Source of the DNA: DASQHY01 sp035602605
GTDB lineage: Bacteria > Acidobacteriota > Terriglobia > Acidiferrales > UBA7541
Direction: 5' to 3'
Assembly (NCBI GenBank): GCA_035602605.1
Contig: DATNLZ010000134.1
Location: 74,440-138,439 of the forward strand
DNA: 64,000 bases
The first letter of the stretch is position 1. Each line of letters begins with the position of its first letter. This document shows positions 53,127 through 60,474 of the stretch, one piece after another. The notes beneath the pieces are model-generated. The model saw nothing but the letters and a program-made list of their open reading frames with translations, made no database searches and had not been told where the DNA came from. A program made the position numbers and the translations under genes.

Positions 53127-53525
53127 TTACGATTTTTTCCTGGGCGCCGAAGGAGGCGCTGGCGCCGCGGCGCTTGCCGCGGTTTTGGCTTGTTCGGCTA
53201 ACAGGCCGAAGGCCGCTGAGTCTTTCACGGCAATGTCGGCGAGTACCTTGCGATCGAGCTCGACGCCGCCGGCCTTCAGGCCGTGCATAAACTGACTGTA
53301 GGTCATTCCGGCATTGCGCGCGGCTGCACCGATGCGCTGGATCCAAAGCTGGCGGTACTGGCGCTTTTTGACTCGCCGATCGCGGTAGGAATAGCGTTCC
53401 GCGCGGTTCACCGCCTCCTGAGCCGACTGGTAAAGCTTGCTCTTGGTTAGAAAAAACCCTTTGGTGCGGCGCAAATATTTTTTGCGCCGCGCGCGACGTT
53501 TGCTGCCGCGTTTTACGCGAGCCAT
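53127..53525 (-). CDS. rplT: 50S ribosomal protein L20
   Basis: A 132-residue L20, longer than the usual 118 residues. MARVKRGSKRRARRKKYLRR is followed by TKGFFLTKSKLYQSA, and QLWIQRIGAAARNAGMTYSQ is conserved. The C-terminal extension is Ala/Pro-rich (TAASAAAPAPPSAPRKK). AGGAG precedes the ATG. L20 often represses its own operon by binding RNA that mimics its 23S site; a long hairpin ends just before this RBS. Confidence 0.96.
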   Translation of the reverse strand: MARVKRGSKRRARRKKYLRRTKGFFLTKSKLYQSAQEAVNRAERYSYRDRRVKKRQYRQLWIQRIGAAARNAGMTYSQFMHGLKAGGVELDRKVLADIAVKDSAAFGLLAEQAKTAASAAAPAPPSAPRKKS

Positions 53526-53540
53526 GATGTTCTCCTATGG

Positions 53541-53603
53541 GGAGACAAACGCAAGGCGAGCAGACCCCAGCAGAGCGGGTCTTGCCCAGACGGGTTTGTC
53601 TCC
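53541..53603 (-). promoter_or_regulatory. Long hairpin abutting the rplT RBS (candidate L20 site)
   Basis: GGAGACAAAC (53541-53550) pairs with GTTTGTCTCC (53594-53603). Inside it, GCAAGACCC pairs with GGGGTCTGC with a bulged A. The hairpin ends a few bases before the rplT AGGAG. It could be the L20 autoregulatory mimic, a processing site or a stability element. Confidence 0.5.
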
Positions 53604-53731
53604 GGTGTGATGACTACGTGTCCCTGGGCTGCTCCTGCAAAGCAGAAGCTCTCCAGGATCACCTTTGAGGCACCTTCGAATCAGCTTCGAAGGATCGGCC
53701 GGCAGGCACCCGTGAAGCGCTGCCTGGCGCG

Positions 53732-53761
53732 AAAAAGGCACTCGCCTCAACCAGAGGCGAG
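53732..53761 (-). terminator. Intrinsic terminator between rpmI and rplT
   Basis: CTCGCCTC (53741-53748), five-base loop, GAGGCGAG (53754-53761), then on the minus strand TGCCTTTTTCG. It stands about 10 bases after the rpmI stop and could attenuate transcription into rplT-pheST. Confidence 0.65.
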
Positions 53762-53771
53762 CTACAAAACT

Positions 53772-53993
53772 TCAGGCGTATGGCAGCATCATGCGAACGT
53801 TGCGAACGTCAGCAGGATGTACGGCGGTGCTCTTTTTCAAGTGGCGCATGCGCTTGGGTTTCTTAGTGCCCATCAAGTGGCGCTTACCGGAATGCGGGCG
53901 CCTGATTTTACCTGTCGCGGTAACTTTGAAGCGCTTGGCGGCCCCACGATGGGTCTTCAACTTGCGCTTTTTACCTTTTCGCTTCTTGGCCAT
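53772..53993 (-). CDS. rpmI: 50S ribosomal protein L35
   Basis: A 73-residue L35. KLKTHRGAAKRFKVTATGKI is followed by RRPHSGKRHLMGTKKPKRMR, the family core. It ends in VRNVRMMLPYA. infC precedes it by 33 bases and rplT follows after about 250 bases, with a terminator hairpin in the gap. The order infC-rpmI-rplT is classical. Confidence 0.97.
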   Translation of the reverse strand: MAKKRKGKKRKLKTHRGAAKRFKVTATGKIRRPHSGKRHLMGTKKPKRMRHLKKSTAVHPADVRNVRMMLPYA

Positions 53994-54026
53994 GTGAGGA
54001 AAACCTTTCTAATGTCCTCCGCCACG

Positions 54027-54587
54027 CTAAGCGGACTGAGACTCCGCGGCAGGTTGCGCCGCAGGCTTTGCGGAGACACCCTTCTTGGGCGCGAGCAGGG
54101 CCATCAAAATGTTGGCTTCCATGCGCGGACCGAGCTCAAGCTGCGCGTAATCGGTAATTTCTTTTAGCAGACGGTCCATCTTTTTGCGGCCCACTTCCTG
54201 ATGGGCCATCTCCCGGCCGCGATGGAAGATCATGGCCTTAACCTTGTGACCGTCACCCAGAAAACGGATGATTTGGTTTTTGCGCACCTGATAATCGTGC
54301 TCGGCGGTGTTGGGCCGAAATTTCACTTCTTTTAACTGCGTGCCCTTGTGGCTCTTGCGCTGCTCGTGGGCCTTTTTATTTTGCTGATAAAGATATTTAC
54401 CGTAATCGGTAATTTTGCAGACCGGCGGGTCAGCCGTGGGGGAAATCTCCACAAGATCGAGACCCTTTTCCTTTGCGAGACGAATGGCTTCAAACGGCTG
54501 CATCACGCCAAGCTGTCCACCATCGTCATCAACGACGCGTATCTCGCGCGCGCGTATCCGCTCGTTGATGCGGATACGATCGGCCAT
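54027..54587 (-). CDS. infC: Translation initiation factor IF-3
   Basis: A 186-residue IF-3. It binds the 30S subunit, checks the start codon and prevents 50S joining. RINERIRAREIRVVDDDGGQ opens the N-domain; SPTADPPVCKITDYGKYLYQ and QKKAHEQRKSHKGTQLKEVKF-like residues mark the linker and C-domain. The C-terminal tail is Ala/Gln-rich. The ATG at 54587 lacks a good SD; an ATC codon at 54606-54608 in the same frame (extending the protein by IAERNFR) lies six bases after GGAGAG. infC commonly starts at a non-AUG codon in bacteria, so the true start may be 54608. Confidence 0.95.
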   Translation of the reverse strand: MADRIRINERIRAREIRVVDDDGGQLGVMQPFEAIRLAKEKGLDLVEISPTADPPVCKITDYGKYLYQQNKKAHEQRKSHKGTQLKEVKFRPNTAEHDYQVRKNQIIRFLGDGHKVKAMIFHRGREMAHQEVGRKKMDRLLKEITDYAQLELGPRMEANILMALLAPKKGVSAKPAAQPAAESQSA

Positions 54588-54678
54588 GCGGAAGTTCCGT
54601 TCGGCGATAAATCACTCTCCGAGAACACTCACCATCGCCTGCCGCAGCGAGTAAGATCGCGGTGACGATGGGTTACAA

Positions 54679-54709
54679 AGTATAGCATGGGCCTGCGGCT
54701 AGAAGACAA
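54679..54709 (-). promoter_or_regulatory. Candidate promoter for the infC operon
   Basis: On the minus strand TTGTCT (54704-54709) and TATACT (54679-54684) are separated by 19 bases, a good -10 with a weaker -35. Transcription would start about 60-70 bases before the infC ATC/ATG. Confidence 0.45.
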
Positions 54710-54924
54710 GTGCGAGCAAGTAGGGAAGTACCAGTGGCGGGATGGCCCGGAAATCCCCCGAACAGCCCGAATAGGCTCGATACGACCCGAGCTTGATGCA
54801 GCACGTTCCTCCGAACGATTGGGCGTTTCCCAAAACCTAGCACGCTAAATAACCTTCTCCCAATGGGGTTCGACAGGCGTACTATCCAACTCAAACGGTC
54901 AGCTCCGTCCCATGGAGGTTACCC
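54710..54924. other. Divergent intergenic region (part of a gene-free stretch 54609-54924)
   Basis: Together with the infC promoter this gene-free stretch is about 316 bases. No RNA gene or further element was recognised between the infC promoter and the plus-strand hypothetical gene at 54925. Confidence 0.35.
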
Positions 54925-55314
54925 GTGCGTACTTCTGACCCTGGGGCCCAAGGATCATCCATCGCCACGCGATTGCTGGCAGTTACCAATGAGCTTCGCG
55001 AGTTAGAGCAATTGATTCAGGTCGCCGACCTCGATTCCCGCGTGCTGCGCGACTTTCGCGGCGCTGTGGACAACGTTCGTACGACAGCCTGGGCGACGCA
55101 ACAGTGGATCGAACGACGGGAACGAGGTAGCGATCCGTATGGAGTGCTGCCCGGTTTATCCGCGGAGCGCGTGCGACGAACTACCGAGCTCGCCAAGGAC
55201 CTAGTGCTCGACCTTCAATCCGTTGAAGTCAGCATCGAAACAGAAGGACTGCGAGGTCTGTTCGAAGCGATTGACGGTTTGCACGGGCACCTAGCACATC
55301 TATTCAAAAACTGA
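54925..55314 (+). CDS. Small helical hypothetical protein
   Basis: A 129-residue acidic/basic helical protein. LLAVTNELRELEQLIQVADL and LRDFRGAVDNVRTTAWATQQ form two probable helices, and SAERVRRTTELAKDLVLDLQ a third. There is no signal peptide, cysteine pair or recognisable motif. GTG at 54925 follows GGAGG by nine bases, a good RBS. I recognise no family. It is divergent from infC. Confidence 0.7.
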   Translation: MRTSDPGAQGSSIATRLLAVTNELRELEQLIQVADLDSRVLRDFRGAVDNVRTTAWATQQWIERRERGSDPYGVLPGLSAERVRRTTELAKDLVLDLQSVEVSIETEGLRGLFEAIDGLHGHLAHLFKN

Positions 55315-55462
55315 AGATAGTACCTCGTCGTGGCCTGAGTGCCCGCCGGATACGATGATGCGTCCATTTGTGACTGCATCCGGCGTGCTCCGCATGAGCT
55401 CCTGGTTTTCAAGTTCGGCGGTGAAGCGCTGAGGTTTTCACCTCGGCGATGTGAGAAGGATG

Positions 55463-55582
55463 CTACTGCTGGCGAAGGGCGACCATGGGGTCGACGCGCA
55501 TGGCGCGCCAGGCGGGTATTGCGGTTGAGGTGATAGCGAGCAATATCACCATCCAACGGGAGATGAGCAATCGTGGTGCCAG
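55463..55582 (-). pseudogene. C-terminal relic of a MacB/FtsX-type permease
   Basis: Reading on the minus strand gives RWMVILLAITSTAIPAWRAM then RVDPMVALRQQ and a stop. AIPAWRAMRVDPMVALR is the hallmark C-terminus of MacB/FtsX-family ABC permeases. The preceding residues of the open frame are not permease-like and no transmembrane core remains. It is a fragment of about 40 codons. Confidence 0.7.
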
Positions 55583-55682
55583 CTCTAAGTAGCTAGGATA
55601 GGGGGATGTGACTACAGATACTGGGCGTTTTTGGGACGCCTTGACGCGCAACCGGACAGCGCCCCGGACCGAACAGCTGAAG

Positions 55683-56633
55683 TTACTGCGGCTCGAGCTC
55701 CGCGAGCCAGGATTCGACCTGCTGTTTTTTCTCGACATGCCCTGATGCCAGGTACGCTCGCAACTCGCGCGCGGCATCGGAGAGGGCGCCTTGGCCAACC
55801 AGGAGCTGCGCGATTAGCAAACGCGCTTTGGGAAACGCCTCGACCGATTTGCGCAGATTCTCGATGGCCTCCAGCTCGTTTTTTTTCTGAAGAGCCAACG
55901 CTTGGCCCAGCACGTAATGCGCCGGAACCGATTGCGGCGCGAGCAGCAGGGCGCTGCGTGCCGCGGACTCGGCCTGCGGATAATTCTTCTTATTCATTAA
56001 TGCCACGCCCTGGTTCACTTGCGCCATTACGAATTTTGGGTCGAGGGCAATGCTTGTTTCAAATTCCTTCAAAGCTTTGTCAAACTGGCCCATCCTCAAG
56101 TAGCGAGCTCCGAGGTTGTTGTGCGCTTCAGAGAATTCCGGACAAATCTGGATCGCTTTCTCCAAATGCTCTAGGGATTGCTGCATCTGCCCTTCCTCAG
56201 AGGCTTTTTGTGCCCGGCGGAATTCCTTCACAGCTTTCTGAGGAATGGGGTGAAGAATTCGGTTCACCGATACACTGCCTCCCGGCGCACGAAGCGGTTC
56301 CGAAGGAATTCGAAACGAGAGTGGCCCAAAGTTTTGCTGAATGTTAGCAAGACTCTCTTTGACCACATCGCCCCGCAAATTCACGATCTTGATCCAGTAA
56401 CTGCCGGGCGAAAGATTTCGCAACTGGAAGCGGCCGTCCCGCCGGATTGGCGATTGATCCACTTTTCGATGGCCTTGAAGATCGTAAATTTCCACCGTTA
56501 GATCGTCCGGCAAAATTCCGTATTCCTGCGACACTTCGCCTTCAACGGACATGCCCGTTTCGGAAGGGTTCTGAGCTCGAATAGGTGAAACCAGGAAAAG
56601 ACTGACCAAGCACAGCAGACACAATTGCCTCAT
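55683..56633 (-). CDS. Secreted TPR protein
   Basis: A 316-residue protein with a signal peptide (LCLLCLVSLFLVSPIRAQ). Residues about 28-115 form a small beta domain with FQLRNLSPGSYWIKIVNLRG, resembling a carboxypeptidase-regulatory/CnaB-like sheet. From about 130, TPR repeats follow: FRRAQKASEEGQMQQSLEHL, NLGARYLRMGQFDKALKEF, NQGVALMNKKNYPQAESAA, then AHYVLGQALALQKKNEL. A beta domain plus TPR suggests a periplasmic scaffold. Function is unknown. Confidence 0.75.
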   Translation of the reverse strand: MRQLCLLCLVSLFLVSPIRAQNPSETGMSVEGEVSQEYGILPDDLTVEIYDLQGHRKVDQSPIRRDGRFQLRNLSPGSYWIKIVNLRGDVVKESLANIQQNFGPLSFRIPSEPLRAPGGSVSVNRILHPIPQKAVKEFRRAQKASEEGQMQQSLEHLEKAIQICPEFSEAHNNLGARYLRMGQFDKALKEFETSIALDPKFVMAQVNQGVALMNKKNYPQAESAARSALLLAPQSVPAHYVLGQALALQKKNELEAIENLRKSVEAFPKARLLIAQLLVGQGALSDAARELRAYLASGHVEKKQQVESWLAELEPQ

Positions 56634-56915
56634 CTGTTTCCCTCCGATTGAACTTTTTTCAGCAGGCGGCGGGCGCGGGTACGCGGCGCCTGGTGAAGAA
56701 CCGCAAAGGGGTGAACGACGAGGTTCGGTGGCGAACTAAGAAGCCGCTATAAAAAAACTTCCCTTTCGTCAGAGAAAATTAAAGGGGGGTCGGCGGGGAC
56801 CTAAGTTTGGCGTGTTCTGCTGTGAGCCACGCGTCCTGAGAAATCGAAGGTAAGCGATCTGATTTCCGAAGTCCAATCAAAAAATTCTATCTGTCCCATC
56901 GGCCGATGACCGCCC

Positions 56916-57641
56916 TTACAAAGGAGGCTGCGGGCAAGCGCGGCAATTCCGCCGTTGCTCTTCAGGTTGATTTCTAGCTTGGCTCAAGTACTCGTGCCAC
57001 AGGAGACGCGCGGCGACGGCGCGCCAGGGTCGCCAAGATCTGCCAATGCGTTCGAGCTTCGCGGGTGACGGATGCTTGCGGAGCCGCTTGACGCGGCGAA
57101 CGGCTTTTTGGAGCGCGAGATCGCCGACCGGCCAGGCGTCCGGGCGGCGCAGAGCTGTCAGTAGATAAACGTCGGCGGTCCAAGGCCCGATTCCTTTGAG
57201 GCGAATGAGCTCGGTGCGCGCAGCGGAATCGGTCATTTGATGAACGGCGTCAAGATCGAGCTGCTTCTTAAGAATGGATTGTGCCAGCAAGCGGCAATAG
57301 CCGGCCTTCTGGCGGCTGAAGCCGATGCGCTTGAGCGTGCGCGCGTTGAGCTTGAGGAAAGCTTCCGGATGGAGCGCCGGGCCGATTACGGCGATGAGCC
57401 GCTCGTAAGAGGCTTTCGCGGAGGCCAGCGAGACTTGCTGCTCGAGAATCAAGTACACGAGCGTGGGGAAGCCCGGTTCGCGTTTCCATAAGGGGGGCGG
57501 ACCAAGGGTCTTTACAATACGAGCGAGGTCGGGGTCTTTCTGCGAGAGGAAGGTCACTGCTTCGGCGAGAGAAGTTTCGTCGAGAGAGATAATTTCTTCC
57601 ACGAGTGATTTTACGGTCGCTCCGTTCGCTCGCGCGCCCAC
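56916..57641 (-). CDS. DNA-3-methyladenine glycosylase II (AlkA-like)
   Basis: A 241-residue protein of the HhH-GPD superfamily. The helix-hairpin-helix is LKGIGPWTADVYLL, and the catalytic Asp lies in AWPVGDLALQ. AlkA enzymes remove 3-methyladenine and related alkylated bases. The N-terminal beta domain of E. coli AlkA is missing; this compact form is common in many bacteria. GTG at 57641 lies one base after the stop of the ABM gene, so translation is coupled. The RLWHEYLSQ-like C-terminal part is conserved. Confidence 0.85.
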   Translation of the reverse strand: MGARANGATVKSLVEEIISLDETSLAEAVTFLSQKDPDLARIVKTLGPPPLWKREPGFPTLVYLILEQQVSLASAKASYERLIAVIGPALHPEAFLKLNARTLKRIGFSRQKAGYCRLLAQSILKKQLDLDAVHQMTDSAARTELIRLKGIGPWTADVYLLTALRRPDAWPVGDLALQKAVRRVKRLRKHPSPAKLERIGRSWRPWRAVAARLLWHEYLSQARNQPEEQRRNCRACPQPPL

Positions 57642-57642
57642 G

Positions 57643-57939
57643 TTACTCCACCCTTTTCCAGAGACTGATTTCGGTCGGCCCGGAAAGCAAATCTTTGGCT
57701 AGCTCACGGAATGCCAGGATGTGCGCTGAGCGACTGTGGCTGTCGAGTGCCTGGCGGCTCGTCCAATTCTCATAGAAGACGTATTGTGCGGGGTCATCTA
57801 ACGATTCATGGAGATCGTAATTCAGACATCCGGCCTCGCTACGTGTGCGTGCGACCAAGGCAATCAACGCTGCGCGCAAGGCTACCTCCTGGCCGGGCTT
57901 GGCTCGGACACGAGCAATCACGGTTAATGGAGTGGGCAC
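57643..57939 (-). CDS. Antibiotic biosynthesis monooxygenase (ABM) family protein, second copy
   Basis: A 98-residue ABM-fold protein. LTVIARVRAKPGQEVALRAA, ARTRSEAGCLNYDLHESLDD and YVFYENWTSRQALDSHSRSA match the family; EAGCLNYDLHES and ENWTS are conserved with the copy at 24978-25274, though the proteins are only moderately similar. Substrate unknown. It is upstream of and nearly overlapping an alkA-like gene, suggesting cotranscription, although a functional link is not obvious. Confidence 0.82.
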   Translation of the reverse strand: MPTPLTVIARVRAKPGQEVALRAALIALVARTRSEAGCLNYDLHESLDDPAQYVFYENWTSRQALDSHSRSAHILAFRELAKDLLSGPTEISLWKRVE

Positions 57940-58018
57940 GATTACCTCCGCAAAACTTTTGGATTCAACGAATTCATGTGCCGGACAAGAGTCCTTTAAT
58001 TGCTAAGAAGTTTGATGG

Positions 58019-59974
58019 TTATGAAGTGGCGCGCGATTCGACTTCGCGTTGCAGAGCGGCGACGAATTCGCCAAGGGGCTGCGGCCCAAGGTCGCCCTTG
58101 GTACGGTGACGGACGGAGACGGTACCGGCTTCAGACTCTTTAGCGCCCACGATGAGCATGTAGGGAATCTTCTGAAGCTGGGCGTCGCGAATTTTGGCTT
58201 GCAGTTTCTCGTTGCGATCATCGAGATGTGCGCGGAGATTGTGATTGGCAAGCATTTGCCGGACGTGCTTGGCATAGTCCGCAAATTTTTCGCTAAGGGG
58301 GAGCACTTCGGCCTGTACCGGGGCGAGCCACGCGGGGAACGCTCCGGCATAATGCTCGATCAAAATTCCGAAAAAGCGCTCGACCGATCCCAGCAGCGCG
58401 CGGTGAACCATGAGTGGCTGATGACGGCTGCCATCTTCACCGATATATTCGAGGCCGAAGCGTGCGGGCAAATTGAAATCAAACTGCACGGTTGTAAGTT
58501 GCCAGGGGCGGCCGATCGCGTCGATGAGCTTCACGTCAATTTTGGGGCCGTAGAATGCAGCTTCGCCTTCCATGTGCTTGTAGGGAATATTCATGCGCTG
58601 CATCGTATTGGCCAGGGCGGAGCTGGCGCGATGCCAGTCTTCGGGCTTACCGGCGTAATTTTCGGGATGTGCGGCGTCCCAATCGGAAAGCTCGACCTCA
58701 AACTTGTCGAAGCCAAAATTCTTCATCACTGCAAAAGCAAATTCAGTGCAAGCGGCAATTTCACTTTCGATCTGCTCGGGCATGCAAAAGATGTGCGCGT
58801 CGTCCTGGGTGAAGCCACGAACGCGCAGCAGCCCATGAAGCACGCCGCTGCGCTCGTAGCGATAGACGGTGCCGAGCTCAGCGAGGCGAATGGGCAGCTC
58901 GCGATAGCTGCGCAGCCGCGATTTGAAGATCAGGATATGTCCCGGACAATTCATGGGTTTCAATTGGTAGTCAGCCTTCTCGACTTCGATCGGGCCGAAC
59001 ATATTATCGCGATAGAAATTGGTGTGACCGCTTGTCTTCCACAGATCGAGAAGCATGATGTGCGGCGTGTAAACGAGATCGTAACCGCGAGCCAGAAGTT
59101 CGTTGCGCAGCCAGTCTTCAATGAGCTTGCGGACCAGACCGCCCTTGGGATGCCAGAAAATGAGCCCCGGCCCGGCTTGTTCTTGAATGCTGAAGAGCTC
59201 GAGCTCCGTACCGATCTTGCGGTGGTCGCGGCGCTTGGCCTCTTCGAGCTTATGAAGATAGTCATCGAGCTCGGCCTGCGTATAGAAGCATGCGCCGTAA
59301 ATGCGCTGCAGCTGCGGATTGCCCTCCTGCCCTTTCCAGTAGGCCCCCGCCACGTTCATCAGCTTGAAGGCCTTGATGCGTCCGGTGGAAGGAATGTGCG
59401 GTCCGCGGCAGAAATCGATGAATTTCCCGGTGGTGTAAAAGGACACCATCGGTTCGGTGGCTTTTTCTTCGACAAGTTCGCACTTGAAGCTCTGGCCATT
59501 CTTTTTGTAGAGATCAACAGCCTCAGGCTTGGGAATGAGCTTGCGCTCGTTGGGGATATTCTGTTTGGCGAGCTCGCGCATCTTGGACTCGATCTTGGCG
59601 AGGTCGTCGGACGTAAAGGGCTCTTCGCGCAGAAATTCGTAGAAGAATCCGGTGTCAATGGGAGGGCCGATGCCGAGCTTGACGCTGGGATACAACTCGA
59701 GAACCGCAGCGGCGAGAAGATGCGCGGCCGAATGCCGGTAAACTTCGAGCGCAGGCGGATCTTTTTGCGTAAGAATGCGCAGCTGCGCGTCGCGCTCGAG
59801 CGGGCGCTTCAGATCAATGAGCGCGGAATCACCATTATGGGGCGAGCTGATTTGCGCGACAAGCGCCTCGTCGGCGAGCCGCGGCGAAATTTTGCGGGCG
59901 ATCTCCGCCGGCGTAGTGCCCGTGGGCACCTGCTGGGTAGAACCGTCCGGCAGAGTGATCTGAATCGTGTCCAT
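58019..59974 (-). CDS. thrS: Threonine-tRNA ligase
   Basis: A 651-residue class II ThrRS. Residues 1-60 form the TGS domain (ITLPDGSTQQVPTGTTPAEIA). The editing domain contains HSAAHLLAAAV and CRGPHIPSTG. Motif 2 is RYERSGVLHGLLRVRGFTQD; the zinc-site Cys is in KPMNCPGHI, with a His in motif 2 vicinity and in LMVHRALLGS. The C-terminal anticodon domain ends FVAALQREVESRATS. ATG at 59974 is preceded by AAGAAAAAG. ThrRS length is normal. Confidence 0.96.
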   Translation of the reverse strand: MDTIQITLPDGSTQQVPTGTTPAEIARKISPRLADEALVAQISSPHNGDSALIDLKRPLERDAQLRILTQKDPPALEVYRHSAAHLLAAAVLELYPSVKLGIGPPIDTGFFYEFLREEPFTSDDLAKIESKMRELAKQNIPNERKLIPKPEAVDLYKKNGQSFKCELVEEKATEPMVSFYTTGKFIDFCRGPHIPSTGRIKAFKLMNVAGAYWKGQEGNPQLQRIYGACFYTQAELDDYLHKLEEAKRRDHRKIGTELELFSIQEQAGPGLIFWHPKGGLVRKLIEDWLRNELLARGYDLVYTPHIMLLDLWKTSGHTNFYRDNMFGPIEVEKADYQLKPMNCPGHILIFKSRLRSYRELPIRLAELGTVYRYERSGVLHGLLRVRGFTQDDAHIFCMPEQIESEIAACTEFAFAVMKNFGFDKFEVELSDWDAAHPENYAGKPEDWHRASSALANTMQRMNIPYKHMEGEAAFYGPKIDVKLIDAIGRPWQLTTVQFDFNLPARFGLEYIGEDGSRHQPLMVHRALLGSVERFFGILIEHYAGAFPAWLAPVQAEVLPLSEKFADYAKHVRQMLANHNLRAHLDDRNEKLQAKIRDAQLQKIPYMLIVGAKESEAGTVSVRHRTKGDLGPQPLGEFVAALQREVESRATS

Positions 59975-60128
59975 GTTCTTTTTCTTAAGAAGCTAACGCT
60001 AGCAGATGGCTCAGAGCGGGGTCAAGCCCTAGACACAAGAAGCCGAACGCGGAACGTTCGACTGCGCGACACTGTTCGGCTGGGCGATAACCCAGTGGGC
60101 ACGCCGCACACCTCATGAGCAAACGTAC

Positions 60129-60158
60129 TTGACTTAATAATTCTATATATGTAGAATT
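60129..60158 (+). promoter_or_regulatory. PadR promoter with overlapping operator, probably leaderless
   Basis: TTGACT (60129-60134) and TAGAAT (60152-60157) are separated by exactly 17 bases. The inverted repeat AATTCTA (60139-60145) with TAGAATT (60152-60158) covers the spacer and -10. The PadR ATG begins at 60164, six bases after the -10, so the transcript is probably leaderless. Confidence 0.75.
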
Positions 60159-60163
60159 ATGGG

Positions 60164-60472
60164 ATGGGATTGCGCTTGCGATCTTCACCGCAGACACTGA
60201 CTCTGCTGGAAGTGTTTCTGGACCAGCCCACGCGCTGGCGGCATGGTTACGCCGTCGCGCAGCAGACCCGATTGCAGTCCGGCACGCTTTACCCCATGTT
60301 GATGCGTCTCGCGAAACTCAAATGGCTCGAGACTCGCTGGGAGGAGCCATCCGAGGTGGGACGTCCGCGGCATCTTTACCGGCTTACGTCGGAAGGACGT
60401 GAATGGGCCCGGGAAGAATTGCGCGCGGCGCGGGGCCGCAAAAGCTTAAGGTTTGCGCGGAGCGAGGCGTGA
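60164..60472 (+). CDS. PadR-family transcriptional regulator
   Basis: A 102-residue winged-helix regulator. QTLTLLEVFLDQPTRWRHGY matches the PadR N-terminus (L-x-x-GYxL), and QSGTLYPMLMRLAKLKWLE is the recognition/wing region; VGRPRHLYRLTSEGREW is the conserved PadR end of the wing (RxxYxLTxxG). These repressors often control an adjacent membrane gene. The promoter at 60129-60158 carries a palindrome that fits autorepression. The stop is followed directly by the next gene at 60475, probably translationally coupled. Confidence 0.92.
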   Translation: MGLRLRSSPQTLTLLEVFLDQPTRWRHGYAVAQQTRLQSGTLYPMLMRLAKLKWLETRWEEPSEVGRPRHLYRLTSEGREWAREELRAARGRKSLRFARSEA

Positions 60473-60474
60473 CC

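Noticed and set aside
58049..60118. Plus-strand 689-codon open frame opposite thrS
   Set aside because: It covers the complement of a fully conserved ThrRS. It is a compositional shadow in a GC-rich gene without an RBS or family features.
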